Of a stretch of DNA of 64,000 nt, positions 46,201-55,172 are shown in pieces (the first letter of the stretch is position 1; each line of letters opens with the position of its first letter). The notes beneath the pieces are model-generated. The model saw nothing but the letters and a program-made list of their open reading frames with translations. It ran no database searches and had not been told where the DNA came from. The stretch spans positions 186,001-250,000 of the forward strand of contig NZ_VIWW01000002.1 of the NCBI RefSeq assembly GCF_007829885.1. Direction: 5' to 3'. The translations under genes were made by a program, and so were the position numbers. Origin of the DNA: Streptomyces brevispora. GTDB lineage: Bacteria > Actinomycetota > Actinomycetes > Streptomycetales > Streptomycetaceae.

Positions 46201-47565
46201 TCAGACCTTCTTGGAGGCGGCGTAGTTCCGCAGGAACAGCGCCTCGGCCACCGACATCCGCTCCAGTTCCTCGGGCGACACGCTCTCGTTCACCGCGTGG
46301 ATCTGCGCCTCGGGCTCGCTCAGTCCGATCAGCAGGATCTCCGCCTCCGGGTACAGCCCGGCGAGCGCGTTGCAGAGCGGGATCGAGCCGCCCATGCCGG
46401 AGGACTGCATCTCCTCGCCGGGGTACGCGACCCGCATGGCATCCGCCATCGCCGTGTACGCAGGGCTGGTGACATCAGCGCGGAACGGCTGCCCCTGGCC
46501 CACCTGCTCGACCGAGATCCGGGCACCCCACGGGGCGTGCGACCGCAGATGTGCGGTGAGCAGCCTCGTGGCCTCGTCGGCGTCGCCGCCCGGCGGCACC
46601 CGCAGGCTGATCTGTGCCCGTGCGCTCGCCTGCACCGAGGGCGTCGCACCGACGACCGGCGGGCAGTCGATGCCGATGACCGTGACGGCCGGCCGCGCCC
46701 AGATCCGGTCCGCGACCGTCCCCGTGCTGATCAGTTCGACCCCGTCGAGCACCTTCGCGTCCTTGCGGAACTCGGCCTCGGGGTACTGGAGACCGTCCCA
46801 CTGGGCATCGGAGGTGAGCCCGTCGACGGTCGTCGTTCCGTCCTCGGCGCGCAGCGACGCGAGGAGTTGGATCATCGCGGCCAGCGCGTCGGGCGCGGCG
46901 CCGCCGAACTGCCCGGAGTGCAGGTTCCCTTCGAGGGTGTCGAGCCGGACCCGCAGCATCGTCATCCCGCGCAGGGTCGAGGTGACCGTGGGCAGGCCGA
47001 CGCGGAAATTGCCGGTGTCGCCGATGACGACGGTGTCGGCGGCGAGCAGTTCCGGATGCGCCTGCGCATACTGCTCCAGACCTCCGGTGCCCTGCTCCTC
47101 CGAGCCCTCGGCGATCACCTTCACGGAGACCGGCACCCCGCCGTTCGCCTTGAGGGCGCGCAGCGCGAGGAGATGCATGATGAAGCCGCCCTTGCAGTCG
47201 GCCGAGCCCCGGCCGAACCAACGGCCGTCACGCTCCGTCAGCTCGAACGGCGGGGAGAGCCAGGCGGACTCGTCGAGCGGCGGCTGCACGTCGTAGTGCG
47301 CGTAGAGCAGCACGGTGGGCGCACCGGCCGGACCGGGCAGGAAGCCGTAGACGGACCGGCTGCCGTCCGGGGTGTCGAGCAGGGCGACGTCCTGGAAGTC
47401 CTCGGCGCGCAGCGCCCCGGCAACCCACTCGGCGGCGGCGTCGCACTCGCTCCTCGGGTACACCGCGGGATCCGCCACCGACTGGAAGGCCACCAGCTCG
47501 GCGAGCTCCGCCTTGGCACGGGGCATCAGAGAGGCGATGGTCCCGGAAATCGGATGGGCGGTCAT
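46201..47565 (-). CDS. M20-family dipeptidase
   Basis: The 454-residue zinc peptidase has the M20 ligands in YAHYDVQPP (His, Asp), GRGSADCKGG (bridging Asp), AEGSEEQGTGG (Glu pair) and IHAVNESV (His). A dimerisation domain around NLHSGQFGGAAPDAL interrupts the catalytic domain, as in carnosinase-like enzymes. It hydrolyses dipeptides in the cytoplasm. The ATG at 47565 follows AGGAG; the frame is open far upstream, but that part is not conserved in character. Confidence 0.9.
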   Translation of the reverse strand: MTAHPISGTIASLMPRAKAELAELVAFQSVADPAVYPRSECDAAAEWVAGALRAEDFQDVALLDTPDGSRSVYGFLPGPAGAPTVLLYAHYDVQPPLDESAWLSPPFELTERDGRWFGRGSADCKGGFIMHLLALRALKANGGVPVSVKVIAEGSEEQGTGGLEQYAQAHPELLAADTVVIGDTGNFRVGLPTVTSTLRGMTMLRVRLDTLEGNLHSGQFGGAAPDALAAMIQLLASLRAEDGTTTVDGLTSDAQWDGLQYPEAEFRKDAKVLDGVELISTGTVADRIWARPAVTVIGIDCPPVVGATPSVQASARAQISLRVPPGGDADEATRLLTAHLRSHAPWGARISVEQVGQGQPFRADVTSPAYTAMADAMRVAYPGEEMQSSGMGGSIPLCNALAGLYPEAEILLIGLSEPEAQIHAVNESVSPEELERMSVAEALFLRNYAASKKV

Positions 47566-47748
47566 GGGCACGCTCCTAGCAGGTGCGACGTTATGTGTAC
47601 GAATCCGTGTACTTGAGCGCTGCGAATGCGGCGTTGTGGTTACGACGGAGGCACGGCCGATCCTCCCACAGCAGGGGTCGGGCGGAACGCGCCGTAGGAT
47701 GCCGTGAGCAGCTTGGGCCACTGGTGGGATCGGGAGCAGAAGCACATC

Positions 47749-48966
47749 GTGAGCAGCGAGAACGCAGACGCCGGACATGAGCACGAAGAGTTGTCCGTGT
47801 GGGATGTCGTCGTAGTCGGCGCCGGACCGGCGGGAGCCTCCGCGGCATACGCGGCGGCGGTCGCCGGCCGTCGGGTGCTGCTGCTGGAGAAGGCAGAACT
47901 GCCCCGTTACAAAACGTGCGGTGGCGGCATCATCGGGTATTCGCGTGATTCGCTGCCGCCTGGATTCGAACTGCCCTTGCAGGACCGGATCCACGCGGTC
48001 ACGTTCTCGCTGAACGGCAGGCTCGCGCGGACCCGCCGCTCAAGGCGCATGCTCTTCGGGCTGATCAACCGCCCCGAGTTCGACGCGGGTCTGGTCGAGG
48101 AGGCGCAGAAGGCCGGTGCCGAACTCCGTACCGGCGCGACGGTGTCGCGGGTCGAGCAGCACGGTGCCGCGGTGCCGGACCGGCGCACGGTCGCGGTCGT
48201 GCTGTCCGGCGGCGAGACCGTCCTGGCCCGTGCGGTGGTGGGTGCGGACGGCAGTGCCGGGCGGATAGGAGCCCACGTCGGGGTGAAGCTCGACCAGGTG
48301 GACCTGGGCCTGGAGGCGGAGATCCCCGTTCCGCAGACGGTCGCGGAGGACTGGGCCGGCCGGGTGCTGATCGACTGGGGTCCCATGCCGGGGAGTTACG
48401 GATGGGTCTTCCCCAAGGGCGACACCCTGACGGTCGGTGTGATCTCGGCGCGCGGCGACGGTGGCGGTACCAAGCGGTACCTGGAGGACTTCGTCGCGCG
48501 GCTCGGTCTGGCCGGCTTCGAGCCGAAGATCTCCTCCGGCCATCTGACGCGCTGCCGCAGCGACGACTCGCCGCTGTCGCGCGGCCGGGTGCTCGTGTGC
48601 GGTGACGCGGCCGGTCTGTTGGAGCCGTGGACCCGCGAGGGCATCTCGTTCGCGCTGCGGTCGGGGCGGCTCGCCGGTGAGTGGGCGGTCCGTGTCGCGG
48701 AGTCGCACGACGCGGTGGACGCCCGCCGTCAGGCGCTCAACTACGCCTTCGCCATCAAGGCCGGGCTGGGTGTCGAGATGAGCGTGGGGCGGCGCATGCT
48801 GAAGCTCTTCGAGCGGCGCCCGGGTGTGCTGCACGCGGTGCTGACGGGATTCCGCCCGGCGTGGAACGCGTTCGCGGGGATCACCCGGGGGACGACCTCG
48901 CTGGCCGAGCTGGTTCGTTCGCATCCGCTGGCGCAGCGTGCGCTGTCCGTGATGGACCGCAAGTAG
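47749..48966 (+). CDS. Geranylgeranyl reductase-family FAD-dependent oxidoreductase
   Basis: The 405-residue flavoprotein has an N-terminal Rossmann motif VVVGAGPAGASAAYAAAVAG and ELPRYKTCGGGI, a VVGADGSAGRIG segment and the second FAD motif VLVCGDAAGLLEPWTREGIS. This family saturates isoprenoid double bonds, for example in menaquinone or phospholipid tails. The GTG at 47749 gives the usual N-terminus MSSEN; a GTG at 47704 is possible. Confidence 0.9.
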   Translation: MSSENADAGHEHEELSVWDVVVVGAGPAGASAAYAAAVAGRRVLLLEKAELPRYKTCGGGIIGYSRDSLPPGFELPLQDRIHAVTFSLNGRLARTRRSRRMLFGLINRPEFDAGLVEEAQKAGAELRTGATVSRVEQHGAAVPDRRTVAVVLSGGETVLARAVVGADGSAGRIGAHVGVKLDQVDLGLEAEIPVPQTVAEDWAGRVLIDWGPMPGSYGWVFPKGDTLTVGVISARGDGGGTKRYLEDFVARLGLAGFEPKISSGHLTRCRSDDSPLSRGRVLVCGDAAGLLEPWTREGISFALRSGRLAGEWAVRVAESHDAVDARRQALNYAFAIKAGLGVEMSVGRRMLKLFERRPGVLHAVLTGFRPAWNAFAGITRGTTSLAELVRSHPLAQRALSVMDRK

Positions 48967-49095
48967 CCACCGCCGTTCGCGGCGGGAACGCCAGAGGCCC
49001 GGCCGGACCGGACAGTTGCGCGGATCCGGCCGAGGCGGCGTGAGGGAGCCGGTGCGGGGGAGGCGGCGCGGGGAATCGGTTGTCGGGCCGGGCAG

Positions 49096-49554
49096 TCAGT
49101 CCTCGACGGTGATCCGGAAGACGGGGTGGTCGGGGCAGGCCGCGAGGAGTTCGGCGTCCGTGGACTTCGCCGTGATGCCCTGGAAGTACTGGTTGACCTC
49201 CCAGCCCCAGCGCTCCAGGTAGGCGCGGACGACGATCACCTTCTGCTCGTCGTCCGCGATCTCCACGGCGGTGAAGACGCGGTTCCTGCGGCCCTTGCGC
49301 AGTTCACCGCCGCCCGCGGCCCGCATGTTGCGAACCCACTGCGAGTGGCCACGGGCCGAGACCAGGTACTGCGCGCCCTCGTAGGTGTGAGGGTTGACGG
49401 GGATGCGCTGCATCTGACCGCTCTTGCGTCCGCGCACCGACAACTCCTGCGAGCCGAGCAGGCTGACGCCGTGCCGGGCGAGCCAGCCGATGACGCTGTT
49501 CAGCCGGACGTTGAGCGGGCTTCCCTGAAGGTAGTAGGCCTGCGGCTGCGACAT
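49096..49554 (-). CDS. Deazaflavin (F420)-dependent nitroreductase-family protein
   Basis: The 152-residue split-barrel protein has LSVRGRKSGQMQRIPVNPHT and YLVSARGHSQWVRNMRAAGG, the characteristic signature of the DUF385/Ddn-type family that uses F420. The start is ATG 49554 or an in-frame GTG 12 nt upstream. It is divergent from a TetR gene across a region with palindromic operators, so its expression is probably induced by a small molecule. Confidence 0.87.
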   Translation of the reverse strand: MSQPQAYYLQGSPLNVRLNSVIGWLARHGVSLLGSQELSVRGRKSGQMQRIPVNPHTYEGAQYLVSARGHSQWVRNMRAAGGGELRKGRRNRVFTAVEIADDEQKVIVVRAYLERWGWEVNQYFQGITAKSTDAELLAACPDHPVFRITVED

Positions 49555-49573
49555 GGTGATCCCCACTAATTGG

Positions 49574-49641
49574 GAGAGCGGTGCTCTCGCTTGAGATCAG
49601 TGTGCACCGGAGTGGTGCACTAAAGCAAGAGCACTGCTCTC
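49574..49641. promoter_or_regulatory. Operator array between divergent oxidoreductase and TetR genes
   Basis: GAGAGCGGTGCTCTC (49574-49588) is a perfect 6-3-6 palindrome, and AAGAGCACTGCTCTC (49627-49641) is a near-perfect second copy in reverse. Between them GTGCAC occurs at 49602-49607 and 49615-49620. The symmetric arrangement over both promoters fits binding by the adjacent TetR protein. Confidence 0.65.
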
Positions 49642-49682
49642 ATTATTGGTCGCCGCTCTGATCGCGTGGCAGGATGATGCCC

Positions 49683-50483
49683 ATGAGCGCTATCCGAGGA
49701 GCCAGGGAACGGGCCCGCATGGAGGTCACCGCCGCCATCAAGGACGAGGCGAGGAGGCAGCTCGCGGCCGAGGGCGCGGCGAAGCTCTCGCTGCGTGCGG
49801 TGGCGCGCGAGCTCGGCATGGTCTCCTCCGCGCTCTACCGCTACTTCCCCAGCCGCGACGAACTGCTGACGGCCCTGATCGTCGATGCGTACGACTCCGT
49901 GGGTGAGGCCGCCGAGAGTGCATACCGGACGGCCGGTCCGGGCCCTTCCGCGCCCGCTGCTCATCTGACCCGCTGGATCGCGGTCGCCTGTGCCGTACGC
50001 GACTGGGCGCTGGCGCACCCCCATGAGTACGCCCTGATCTACGGCTCGCCGGTGCCCGGCTACACGGCGCCGCAGGCCACCGTCGGCCCCGCGTCGCGCG
50101 TCGGCCTCGTCCTCATCGCCGTCGTCGAGGATGCCCACCGCACGGAGGGGCTCGCGCTTCCGCCGTTGGCCGAAGAGTTGCGCCCCGAGGCCGAGAGGCT
50201 CGCCGCGGACCTGGCCCCCGGCCTGCCCCCCGCGGTGGTCCCACCGCTCGTCGCCGCTTGGTCGCAGCTGTTCGGACTGCTGTCGTTCGAGATCTTCGGT
50301 CAGTTCAACCGGGTCGTGGAAGCCAGGGAGATCTTCTTCCGCCATGCCGTCGAGGAGCTGGCCCACACGGTCGGCCTGCTCGGCGGCGGCAGCCGCAGCG
50401 GCGGAACGGGCGGCAACCGCGGCGGTACCGGCACGGCAGGCCGAGCGCGGAGCCGACATCGCTCTGATCCCGGGCGCCCCTGA
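49683..50483 (+). CDS. TetR-family transcriptional regulator
   Basis: The 266-residue protein has a TetR helix-turn-helix (AAKLSLRAVARELGMVSSAL then YRYFPSRDELLTALI) and a C-terminal ligand domain of the TetR_C WHG-like type with HPHEYALIYGSPVPGY. The last ~40 residues are a low-complexity Gly/Arg tail. AGGA precedes the ATG. It probably represses itself and the divergent oxidoreductase through the palindromes between them. Confidence 0.88.
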   Translation: MSAIRGARERARMEVTAAIKDEARRQLAAEGAAKLSLRAVARELGMVSSALYRYFPSRDELLTALIVDAYDSVGEAAESAYRTAGPGPSAPAAHLTRWIAVACAVRDWALAHPHEYALIYGSPVPGYTAPQATVGPASRVGLVLIAVVEDAHRTEGLALPPLAEELRPEAERLAADLAPGLPPAVVPPLVAAWSQLFGLLSFEIFGQFNRVVEAREIFFRHAVEELAHTVGLLGGGSRSGGTGGNRGGTGTAGRARSRHRSDPGRP

Positions 50484-50639
50484 TCCCGGGTGTCCAGTGG
50501 GCCGGCCGCTTCGGCTGCTTCGGCCCCTCCCGCCCCTCCCACCCCTCCCCTCTCCGTTCGCCGTACTCCACAGGGAGTACGGGTGATCACCACGCCCGGC
50601 GGACGCCCGCGCGGTGGTCCGCGGTCTAGCGTGGCCGGC

Positions 50640-51992
50640 ATGGAACAGCAGCGCTCACAGACAAGCGACGGTCCCCCCGGTGACCAGGGCGGAACGCCGC
50701 GGCGACGGTCCTGGGCGCGCGCAGAACCGGACAGCGGGACTGCAGCGGCAGCGCACGGATCAGGGGGGCCCTGGAGCCACGGCGAGCCGCCGCGCTGGCT
50801 GACCGGAGTGCGGGCAGGGGCCACCACCCGTCTGCCGTGGCTGTCGACTCTGCTGCTCGGTGTCGTCGTCATGGTCGGATCGGGTATCGCGGCCCACGGC
50901 CAGCTCGGCGAGAAGGCCCCGCTGGACCTCTTCGCCCGGCTGCTCCTCCTCGTCTCCGTGGCCGTGCTGCTGCTGCGCCACCGCCACCCCGTCGTGGCCG
51001 TCTTCGTGAGTTCGACCGCGGCGATGGTCTACCTCGGTGTCGGTTACCCGTACGGTCCGGTCTTCCTGGCTGTCGCCGTGGGCTGCTTCAGTGCCGTCGT
51101 CGCCGGACACCGTCGGGCCGCGTGGTCGGCGGTCGGCATGGTGTGGCTGGGGCATCTCCTGGTCGCCCACTGGCTCTACCGCTGGCTGCCTCCCTCCGGT
51201 GACTCGGCCCCGCCCTGGGGGCAGGAACTGGGGGTCACCGCCTGGGCGGTGGCCATCGTCGCCGCCGCGGAGTTCGTCCGCGTACGCCGCGAACAGTGGG
51301 CCGCCCAGCGGATGGAACGGGCGGCCGCCGAGAAGCGGCGGGCCGACGAGGAACGCCTGCGGATGGCCCGCGAACTCCACGACGTCCTCGCGCACAGCAT
51401 CTCCGTCATCAACGTCCAGGCCGGTGTCGGCCTCGCCCTGCTCGACTCGGACCCCGAACAGGCCCGCACGGCGCTCACCACGATCAAGGCCGCCAGCAAG
51501 GAGGCGCTCGGCGAGGTCCGACAGGTCCTCGACACGCTTCGCACCCCCGGGGACGCGCCCAGGACGCCGGCGCCCGGACTCGACCGGCTGCCCGAGCTGG
51601 TGGAGCAGGCCGCGAGCACCGGCCTGAGCGTCACCGTCACGACGGACGGCGCACGCGGCGCCGTGCCGCCCGGCGCGGACCTCGCCGCGTTCCGGATCGT
51701 GCAGGAGGCGCTGACCAACGTGGTGCGGCACTCCGTTTCGCGTACCGCGGAGGTCGGCATCGGTTACGATCCGGGCCGCATCCGACTCCGTATCGACGAC
51801 CAGGGACCGGCCACCGGCACGGACGCCGGGGGCAGCGGCAACGGACTGGCGGGCATGCGGGAGCGGGCCGCGGCGCTGGGTGGCACGATCGAGGCGGGGA
51901 CCCGTCCCGACGGAGGCTTCCGGGTACGTGCCGAACTTCCGCTGCCGACCGACGGAACGGACCGGGCGCCGCACCGCCAGGAGGCATCGTGA
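50640..51992 (+). CDS. NarL-type sensor histidine kinase
   Basis: The 450-residue protein has a disordered N-terminus, about five membrane helices (residues ~65-215), then a HisKA_3 domain with the phospho-acceptor His in RMARELHDVLAHSIS and an ATPase domain with EALTNVVRHS and GNGLAGMRERAAALGG. TAGCGT lies 9 nt before the ATG, so the message may be leaderless. Its C-terminal codons and stop lie in the first unit of a 45-bp repeat that runs into the response regulator gene. Confidence 0.9.
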   Translation: MEQQRSQTSDGPPGDQGGTPRRRSWARAEPDSGTAAAAHGSGGPWSHGEPPRWLTGVRAGATTRLPWLSTLLLGVVVMVGSGIAAHGQLGEKAPLDLFARLLLLVSVAVLLLRHRHPVVAVFVSSTAAMVYLGVGYPYGPVFLAVAVGCFSAVVAGHRRAAWSAVGMVWLGHLLVAHWLYRWLPPSGDSAPPWGQELGVTAWAVAIVAAAEFVRVRREQWAAQRMERAAAEKRRADEERLRMARELHDVLAHSISVINVQAGVGLALLDSDPEQARTALTTIKAASKEALGEVRQVLDTLRTPGDAPRTPAPGLDRLPELVEQAASTGLSVTVTTDGARGAVPPGADLAAFRIVQEALTNVVRHSVSRTAEVGIGYDPGRIRLRIDDQGPATGTDAGGSGNGLAGMRERAAALGGTIEAGTRPDGGFRVRAELPLPTDGTDRAPHRQEAS

Positions 51993-52065
51993 GCCCGGCG
52001 AACGGACCGGGCACCGCACCGCCAGGAGGCATCGTGAGCCCGGCGAACCGGCCGGGCGCCGCACC
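51961..52065 (+). repeat. 45-bp tandem repeat duplicating a ribosome-binding site and start codon
   Basis: Units at 51961-52005 and 52006-52050 differ at only two or three positions, and a partial third follows to about 52065. Each full unit contains AGGAGG and an in-phase GTG (51989, 52034). The third GTG (52079), with its own GAGGGAG, is the normal regulator start. The 45-nt period keeps all three starts in the same frame. Confidence 0.9.
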
Positions 52066-52078
52066 AGAGGGAGACACC

Positions 52079-52744
52079 GTGATTCGCGTACTGCTCGCCG
52101 ACGACCAGCTGCTGGTCCGGGCGGGATTCCGGGCGCTCCTGGACGCCCAGCCGGACATCGAGGTGGCGGGCGAGGCCGCCGACGGCGGGGAGGCCGTCCG
52201 CCTGGTGCGTGAACTGCGGCCGGACACCGTGCTGATGGACATCCGGATGCCGCATCTCGACGGCCTCGCCGCGACCCGCGCCATCACCGAGGACCCCGGG
52301 CTGAACGAGGTGAAGGTGGTCATGCTCACCACCTTCGAACTCGACGAGTACGTCTTCGAGGCGATCCGTTCCGGAGCCTCCGGATTCCTGGTCAAGGACA
52401 CCGAGCCGGAAGAGCTGCTGCGGGCAGTCCGGGCGGTGGTCGCCGGTGACGCGCTGCTGTCCCCGGGCGTCACCCGCCGTCTGATCGCCGAGTTCGCGGC
52501 CCGCTCGAAGGAACCCGCGACGCCGACGGGTCTGAGCGAACTGACGGAACGGGAACGGGAAGTGATGGCCCTGGTCGGCATAGGGCTCTCCAACAACGAG
52601 ATCGCCCGCCGACTCGTCGTCAGCCCGCTCACGGCCAAGACCCACGTCAGCCGCACCATGGTCAAGCTCGGTGCCCGCGACCGGGCCCAACTGGTTGTCC
52701 TCGCCTACGAGTCGGGGCTCGTGCGACCCGGCTGGCTGGGCTGA
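52079..52744 (+). CDS. NarL/LuxR-type response regulator
   Basis: The 221-residue protein has a receiver domain with acidic DD near the start (VLLADDQLLVRAG), phospho-acceptor Asp in VLMDIRMPHLDG and Lys in FLVKDTEPEE. A LuxR helix-turn-helix follows (LTEREREVMALVGIGLSNNE and TAKTHVSRTMVKLG). The GTG at 52079 gives the canonical N-terminus MIRVLLADDQ. In-frame GTGs at 52034 and 51989, each with AGGAGG, would add 15 or 30 residues. The gene overlaps a convergent small gene by 40 nt. Confidence 0.92.
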   Translation: MIRVLLADDQLLVRAGFRALLDAQPDIEVAGEAADGGEAVRLVRELRPDTVLMDIRMPHLDGLAATRAITEDPGLNEVKVVMLTTFELDEYVFEAIRSGASGFLVKDTEPEELLRAVRAVVAGDALLSPGVTRRLIAEFAARSKEPATPTGLSELTEREREVMALVGIGLSNNEIARRLVVSPLTAKTHVSRTMVKLGARDRAQLVVLAYESGLVRPGWLG

Positions 52745-53022
52745 ACCGGTGGTACCGGATCACCCGGCGCCCCGATCTCGACAGTGGCGTCGCGGTGGCC
52801 GAACCGCCACAGTACGTCGATGACGCGCCCCATGAAGACGAGCCCGGCCACGCCGGCCGCGATCATGAGCAGCACGGACCGCACACCGCCGTGCGGTGCG
52901 AGGAACACGCTGGGGACGCTGACCGCGATGAACGCCCCTGCGGCCATCAGGGCTCCGGTCAGTACCGCGAAGCCGATCTCGACGGTCATGGCGTCACGGT
53001 CGGCCTGGCTGCGGTGTCCCAT
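52705..53022 (-). CDS. DUF6332-like small membrane protein
   Basis: The 105-residue protein has the family-like start GHRSQADRDAMTVEIGFAVL, two predicted membrane helices (LTGALMAAGAFIAVSVPSV; RSVLLMIAAGVAGLVFMGRV) and DVLWRFGHRD. Only a weak ribosome-binding site precedes the ATG. Function unknown. Confidence 0.75.
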   Translation of the reverse strand: MGHRSQADRDAMTVEIGFAVLTGALMAAGAFIAVSVPSVFLAPHGGVRSVLLMIAAGVAGLVFMGRVIDVLWRFGHRDATVEIGAPGDPVPPVQPSQPGRTSPDS

Positions 53023-53211
53023 GTCCGAAGTGTCACAGGTGCGGTGACCGGGGGACAACCCCGCTCTGCGGGATTTCGGCAGGAGCACCCGGTCCGTTTC
53101 GTCGGCCGGCACCACACGGGCGCAGCGACGGCAGCAGCCCTGTTCACCAGGCATTCCGGCAGGGCAGCCGGGAAGGAACGCGTGCGCCGCCGGAACAACC
53201 CCGCCCTGGCG

Positions 53212-53251
53212 TGAGCCGGCGCCCCCATCCGCGGAAGGGGGCGCCGGCTCA
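53212..53251. terminator. Strong hairpin, probable bidirectional terminator
   Basis: TGAGCCGGCGCCCCC (53212-53226) pairs perfectly with GGGGGCGCCGGCTCA (53237-53251). In the rest of the 53023-53381 gap only a minus-strand tail (53249-53341, RRLLLTALTVTGDPDLARP and then REHSAVTWS-stop) looks coding, probably the end of a lost gene. Confidence 0.75.
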
Positions 53252-53381
53252 GGACCAGGTGACGGCCGAGTGCTCGCGCCGCGGCCGGGCGAGATCGGGG
53301 TCGCCGGTCACGGTGAGGGCGGTGAGCAGCAGCCGCCGCGCTCAGCAGGTGAGCGGCGACGGCGCGGCGAAGAACCAGTGG

Positions 53382-53753
53382 TCAGGCACCCTGGGGGTGG
53401 GCGGAACGCGTCCGGCCGGAACCGCCGCGCAGCAGGCGCACGAACCAGCCGAGGGCGAACGACTGCACCAGCACGGACACCACCAGAGCCAGGTACACAT
53501 ACCAGTCGGGCCCGGCCGCCTCCGCGCCCCACATCGAGCTGCCGAGGAGGAAGAGGAGCACGGTGGGCGCCGCCAGGAAGAAGAGCCAGACACCTGAGAA
53601 CGAGGCGTCCTCGTGGGCGACGAACAGGGTGTCCACGGTGACGAACACGGCAGTGGCTGCCACGATTCCCAGATAGATCAGTGAGGCGGTGTTGCCGAAG
53701 GTCAGGCGTGCGACCGTGCGAAGGTGCTGGTTGGTTATGACCGGCTTGTTCAT
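53382..53753 (-). CDS. SCO4225-like small membrane protein
   Basis: The 123-residue protein has a short cytoplasmic N-terminus (NKPVITNQHLRTVARLTFGN) and three hydrophobic segments, as in the SCO4225 membrane protein family. GGAG precedes two adjacent ATGs (53756 and 53753); the second has the better spacing. Function unknown. Confidence 0.75.
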   Translation of the reverse strand: MNKPVITNQHLRTVARLTFGNTASLIYLGIVAATAVFVTVDTLFVAHEDASFSGVWLFFLAAPTVLLFLLGSSMWGAEAAGPDWYVYLALVVSVLVQSFALGWFVRLLRGGSGRTRSAHPQGA

Positions 53754-53832
53754 CATTGCTCCCCGTTGGTGGCTGACCTCTCCATCGTGCGTCCGGGGAA
53801 CCGTTTCTGCCTGAGTACGGCTACTCATTCGC

Positions 53833-55050
53833 TCAGGTGTGTGCCACGTTGCGGGCTCCGTACCCCAGCGCCGCCGCCGCGGTTGCCAGTAGGGCCACCG
53901 TGGTGAGAGCCGCGGGCAGTGAGAACCAGTCGGTCAGGAAGCCGATCGCCGGTGGTCCGAGCAGCATTCCGCCGTAACCGAGCGTCGAGGCCGCGGCCAC
54001 TCCGCCGGGACCCGCCAGCTCACCGGCCCTGCTGACCGCCACCGGGAAGATATTGGCCAGGCCGAGTCCGGTGATCGCGAACCCGAGGAGCGCGAGCCAG
54101 GTGGTCGGGGCGAGTGAACCGAGCAGCATGCCCGCCGCCGCGGTGCCGCCGCCCGCGACCAGGGTCCGGGTCTGGCCGAGCCGTTCGAGCAGTGCCGTGC
54201 CGCTGAGCCGGCCGGCCGTCATGGCCAGGGCGAACAGCGAGTAGCCGGCCGCCGCGATCCCGGGGTGGGCGTGCAGGTCCTGTTCCAGGTGGAGGGCGCC
54301 CCAGTCTGCCAGGGCGCCCTCGCCGTACGCCGTGCAGAGCGCGATCATGCCGAAGAGAAGCACCACGCGGCGCGCCCGTCCGGACAGGCGCTTGGGGCGC
54401 TGCTCGTTCGCGGCAGTCTGCGCCGCGGGTTTCGCAACGGTGTGCCGCAGCAGTGCGGGGCCCGCGACGGCTGTCACGAGCAGTCCGAATCCCGTCAGGA
54501 CGAGGAGATGCTTCGAGGGCGAGAGGCCGCCGGCGACGAGCCCGCCGAGCCCGGCACCGATCATGCCGCCGAGGCTGAACGCGGCGTGGAAACTGGGCAT
54601 CACGGGGCGTCGCAGAGTGGCGACGAGATCCACCGCGGCACTGTTCATGGCCACGTTCATCCCGCCGTACGCCGCACCGAACACCAGCAGCACCAGGCCG
54701 AGCGAGAGTGCAGTATGGGTCTGTGCGGGCAGTGCGATGCTGAGCGGGAGCAGGACGCCGCAGACCACGGTCACCCGATGGCTGCCGAAGCGGTGGCAGA
54801 GCCGGCCGGTGAGCATCATGGTGATCACGGCACCGGCGGATACGCCGAGTAGTGCGAGGCCGAGGGTGGCGGCCGAGGCGCCGGTCTGCTGCTTGATGGC
54901 CGGGATACGGACCACCCAGCCGGCGAACAGGAACCCGTCGAGGGCAAAGAATACGGTCAGCGCGGTACGGAGGCGGGAGAACGAGGGTGGGGCGGTGTCG
55001 CCGCCCGGTCCCCCCGGCAGGGCCGTCCGCAGTTTGTTTAGTTGCGGCAC
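53833..55050 (-). CDS. MFS transporter
   Basis: The 405-residue protein has about 12 hydrophobic segments with major facilitator features (GWVVRIPAIKQQTGASAATL; YGGMNVAMNSAAVDLVATLR; GLGLANIFPVAVSRAGELAG), as in the sugar/drug-like MFS branch often beside ROK regulators. The GTG at 55050 is likely the first base of the message: TATGCT and TTGCGT boxes lie 7-36 nt upstream. It is divergent from a ROK repressor. Confidence 0.88.
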   Translation of the reverse strand: MPQLNKLRTALPGGPGGDTAPPSFSRLRTALTVFFALDGFLFAGWVVRIPAIKQQTGASAATLGLALLGVSAGAVITMMLTGRLCHRFGSHRVTVVCGVLLPLSIALPAQTHTALSLGLVLLVFGAAYGGMNVAMNSAAVDLVATLRRPVMPSFHAAFSLGGMIGAGLGGLVAGGLSPSKHLLVLTGFGLLVTAVAGPALLRHTVAKPAAQTAANEQRPKRLSGRARRVVLLFGMIALCTAYGEGALADWGALHLEQDLHAHPGIAAAGYSLFALAMTAGRLSGTALLERLGQTRTLVAGGGTAAAGMLLGSLAPTTWLALLGFAITGLGLANIFPVAVSRAGELAGPGGVAAASTLGYGGMLLGPPAIGFLTDWFSLPAALTTVALLATAAAALGYGARNVAHT

Positions 55051-55086
55051 AAACTCAGCATAGAGGCCTGCGGACAACGTACGCAA
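55031..55086 (-). promoter_or_regulatory. Leaderless MFS promoter with XylR-like operator
   Basis: On the minus strand TTGCGT (55086-55081) and TATGCT (55062-55057) are 18 nt apart, placing the transcript start at the GTG (55050). AGTTTGT (55031-55037) and ACAAACT (55049-55055) form a 7-bp inverted repeat with 11 nt between, very like the Bacillus XylR box (TTAGTTTGTT...AACAAACTAA). XylR is a ROK protein, and a ROK gene lies next door. Confidence 0.6.
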
Positions 55087-55172
55087 GACGGTTGATGGCC
55101 GGGGTGGCGCGGGGAGCGAGGCCGGCCACCATGGCGTCGGCAACACCTCCGGATCATGGGAGACTCGCCCCC

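Noticed and set aside
51961-52065. CRISPR or mobile-element repeat
   Set aside because: The 45-bp units are contiguous, contain a ribosome-binding site and start codon, and keep the reading frame, so they are a local duplication.
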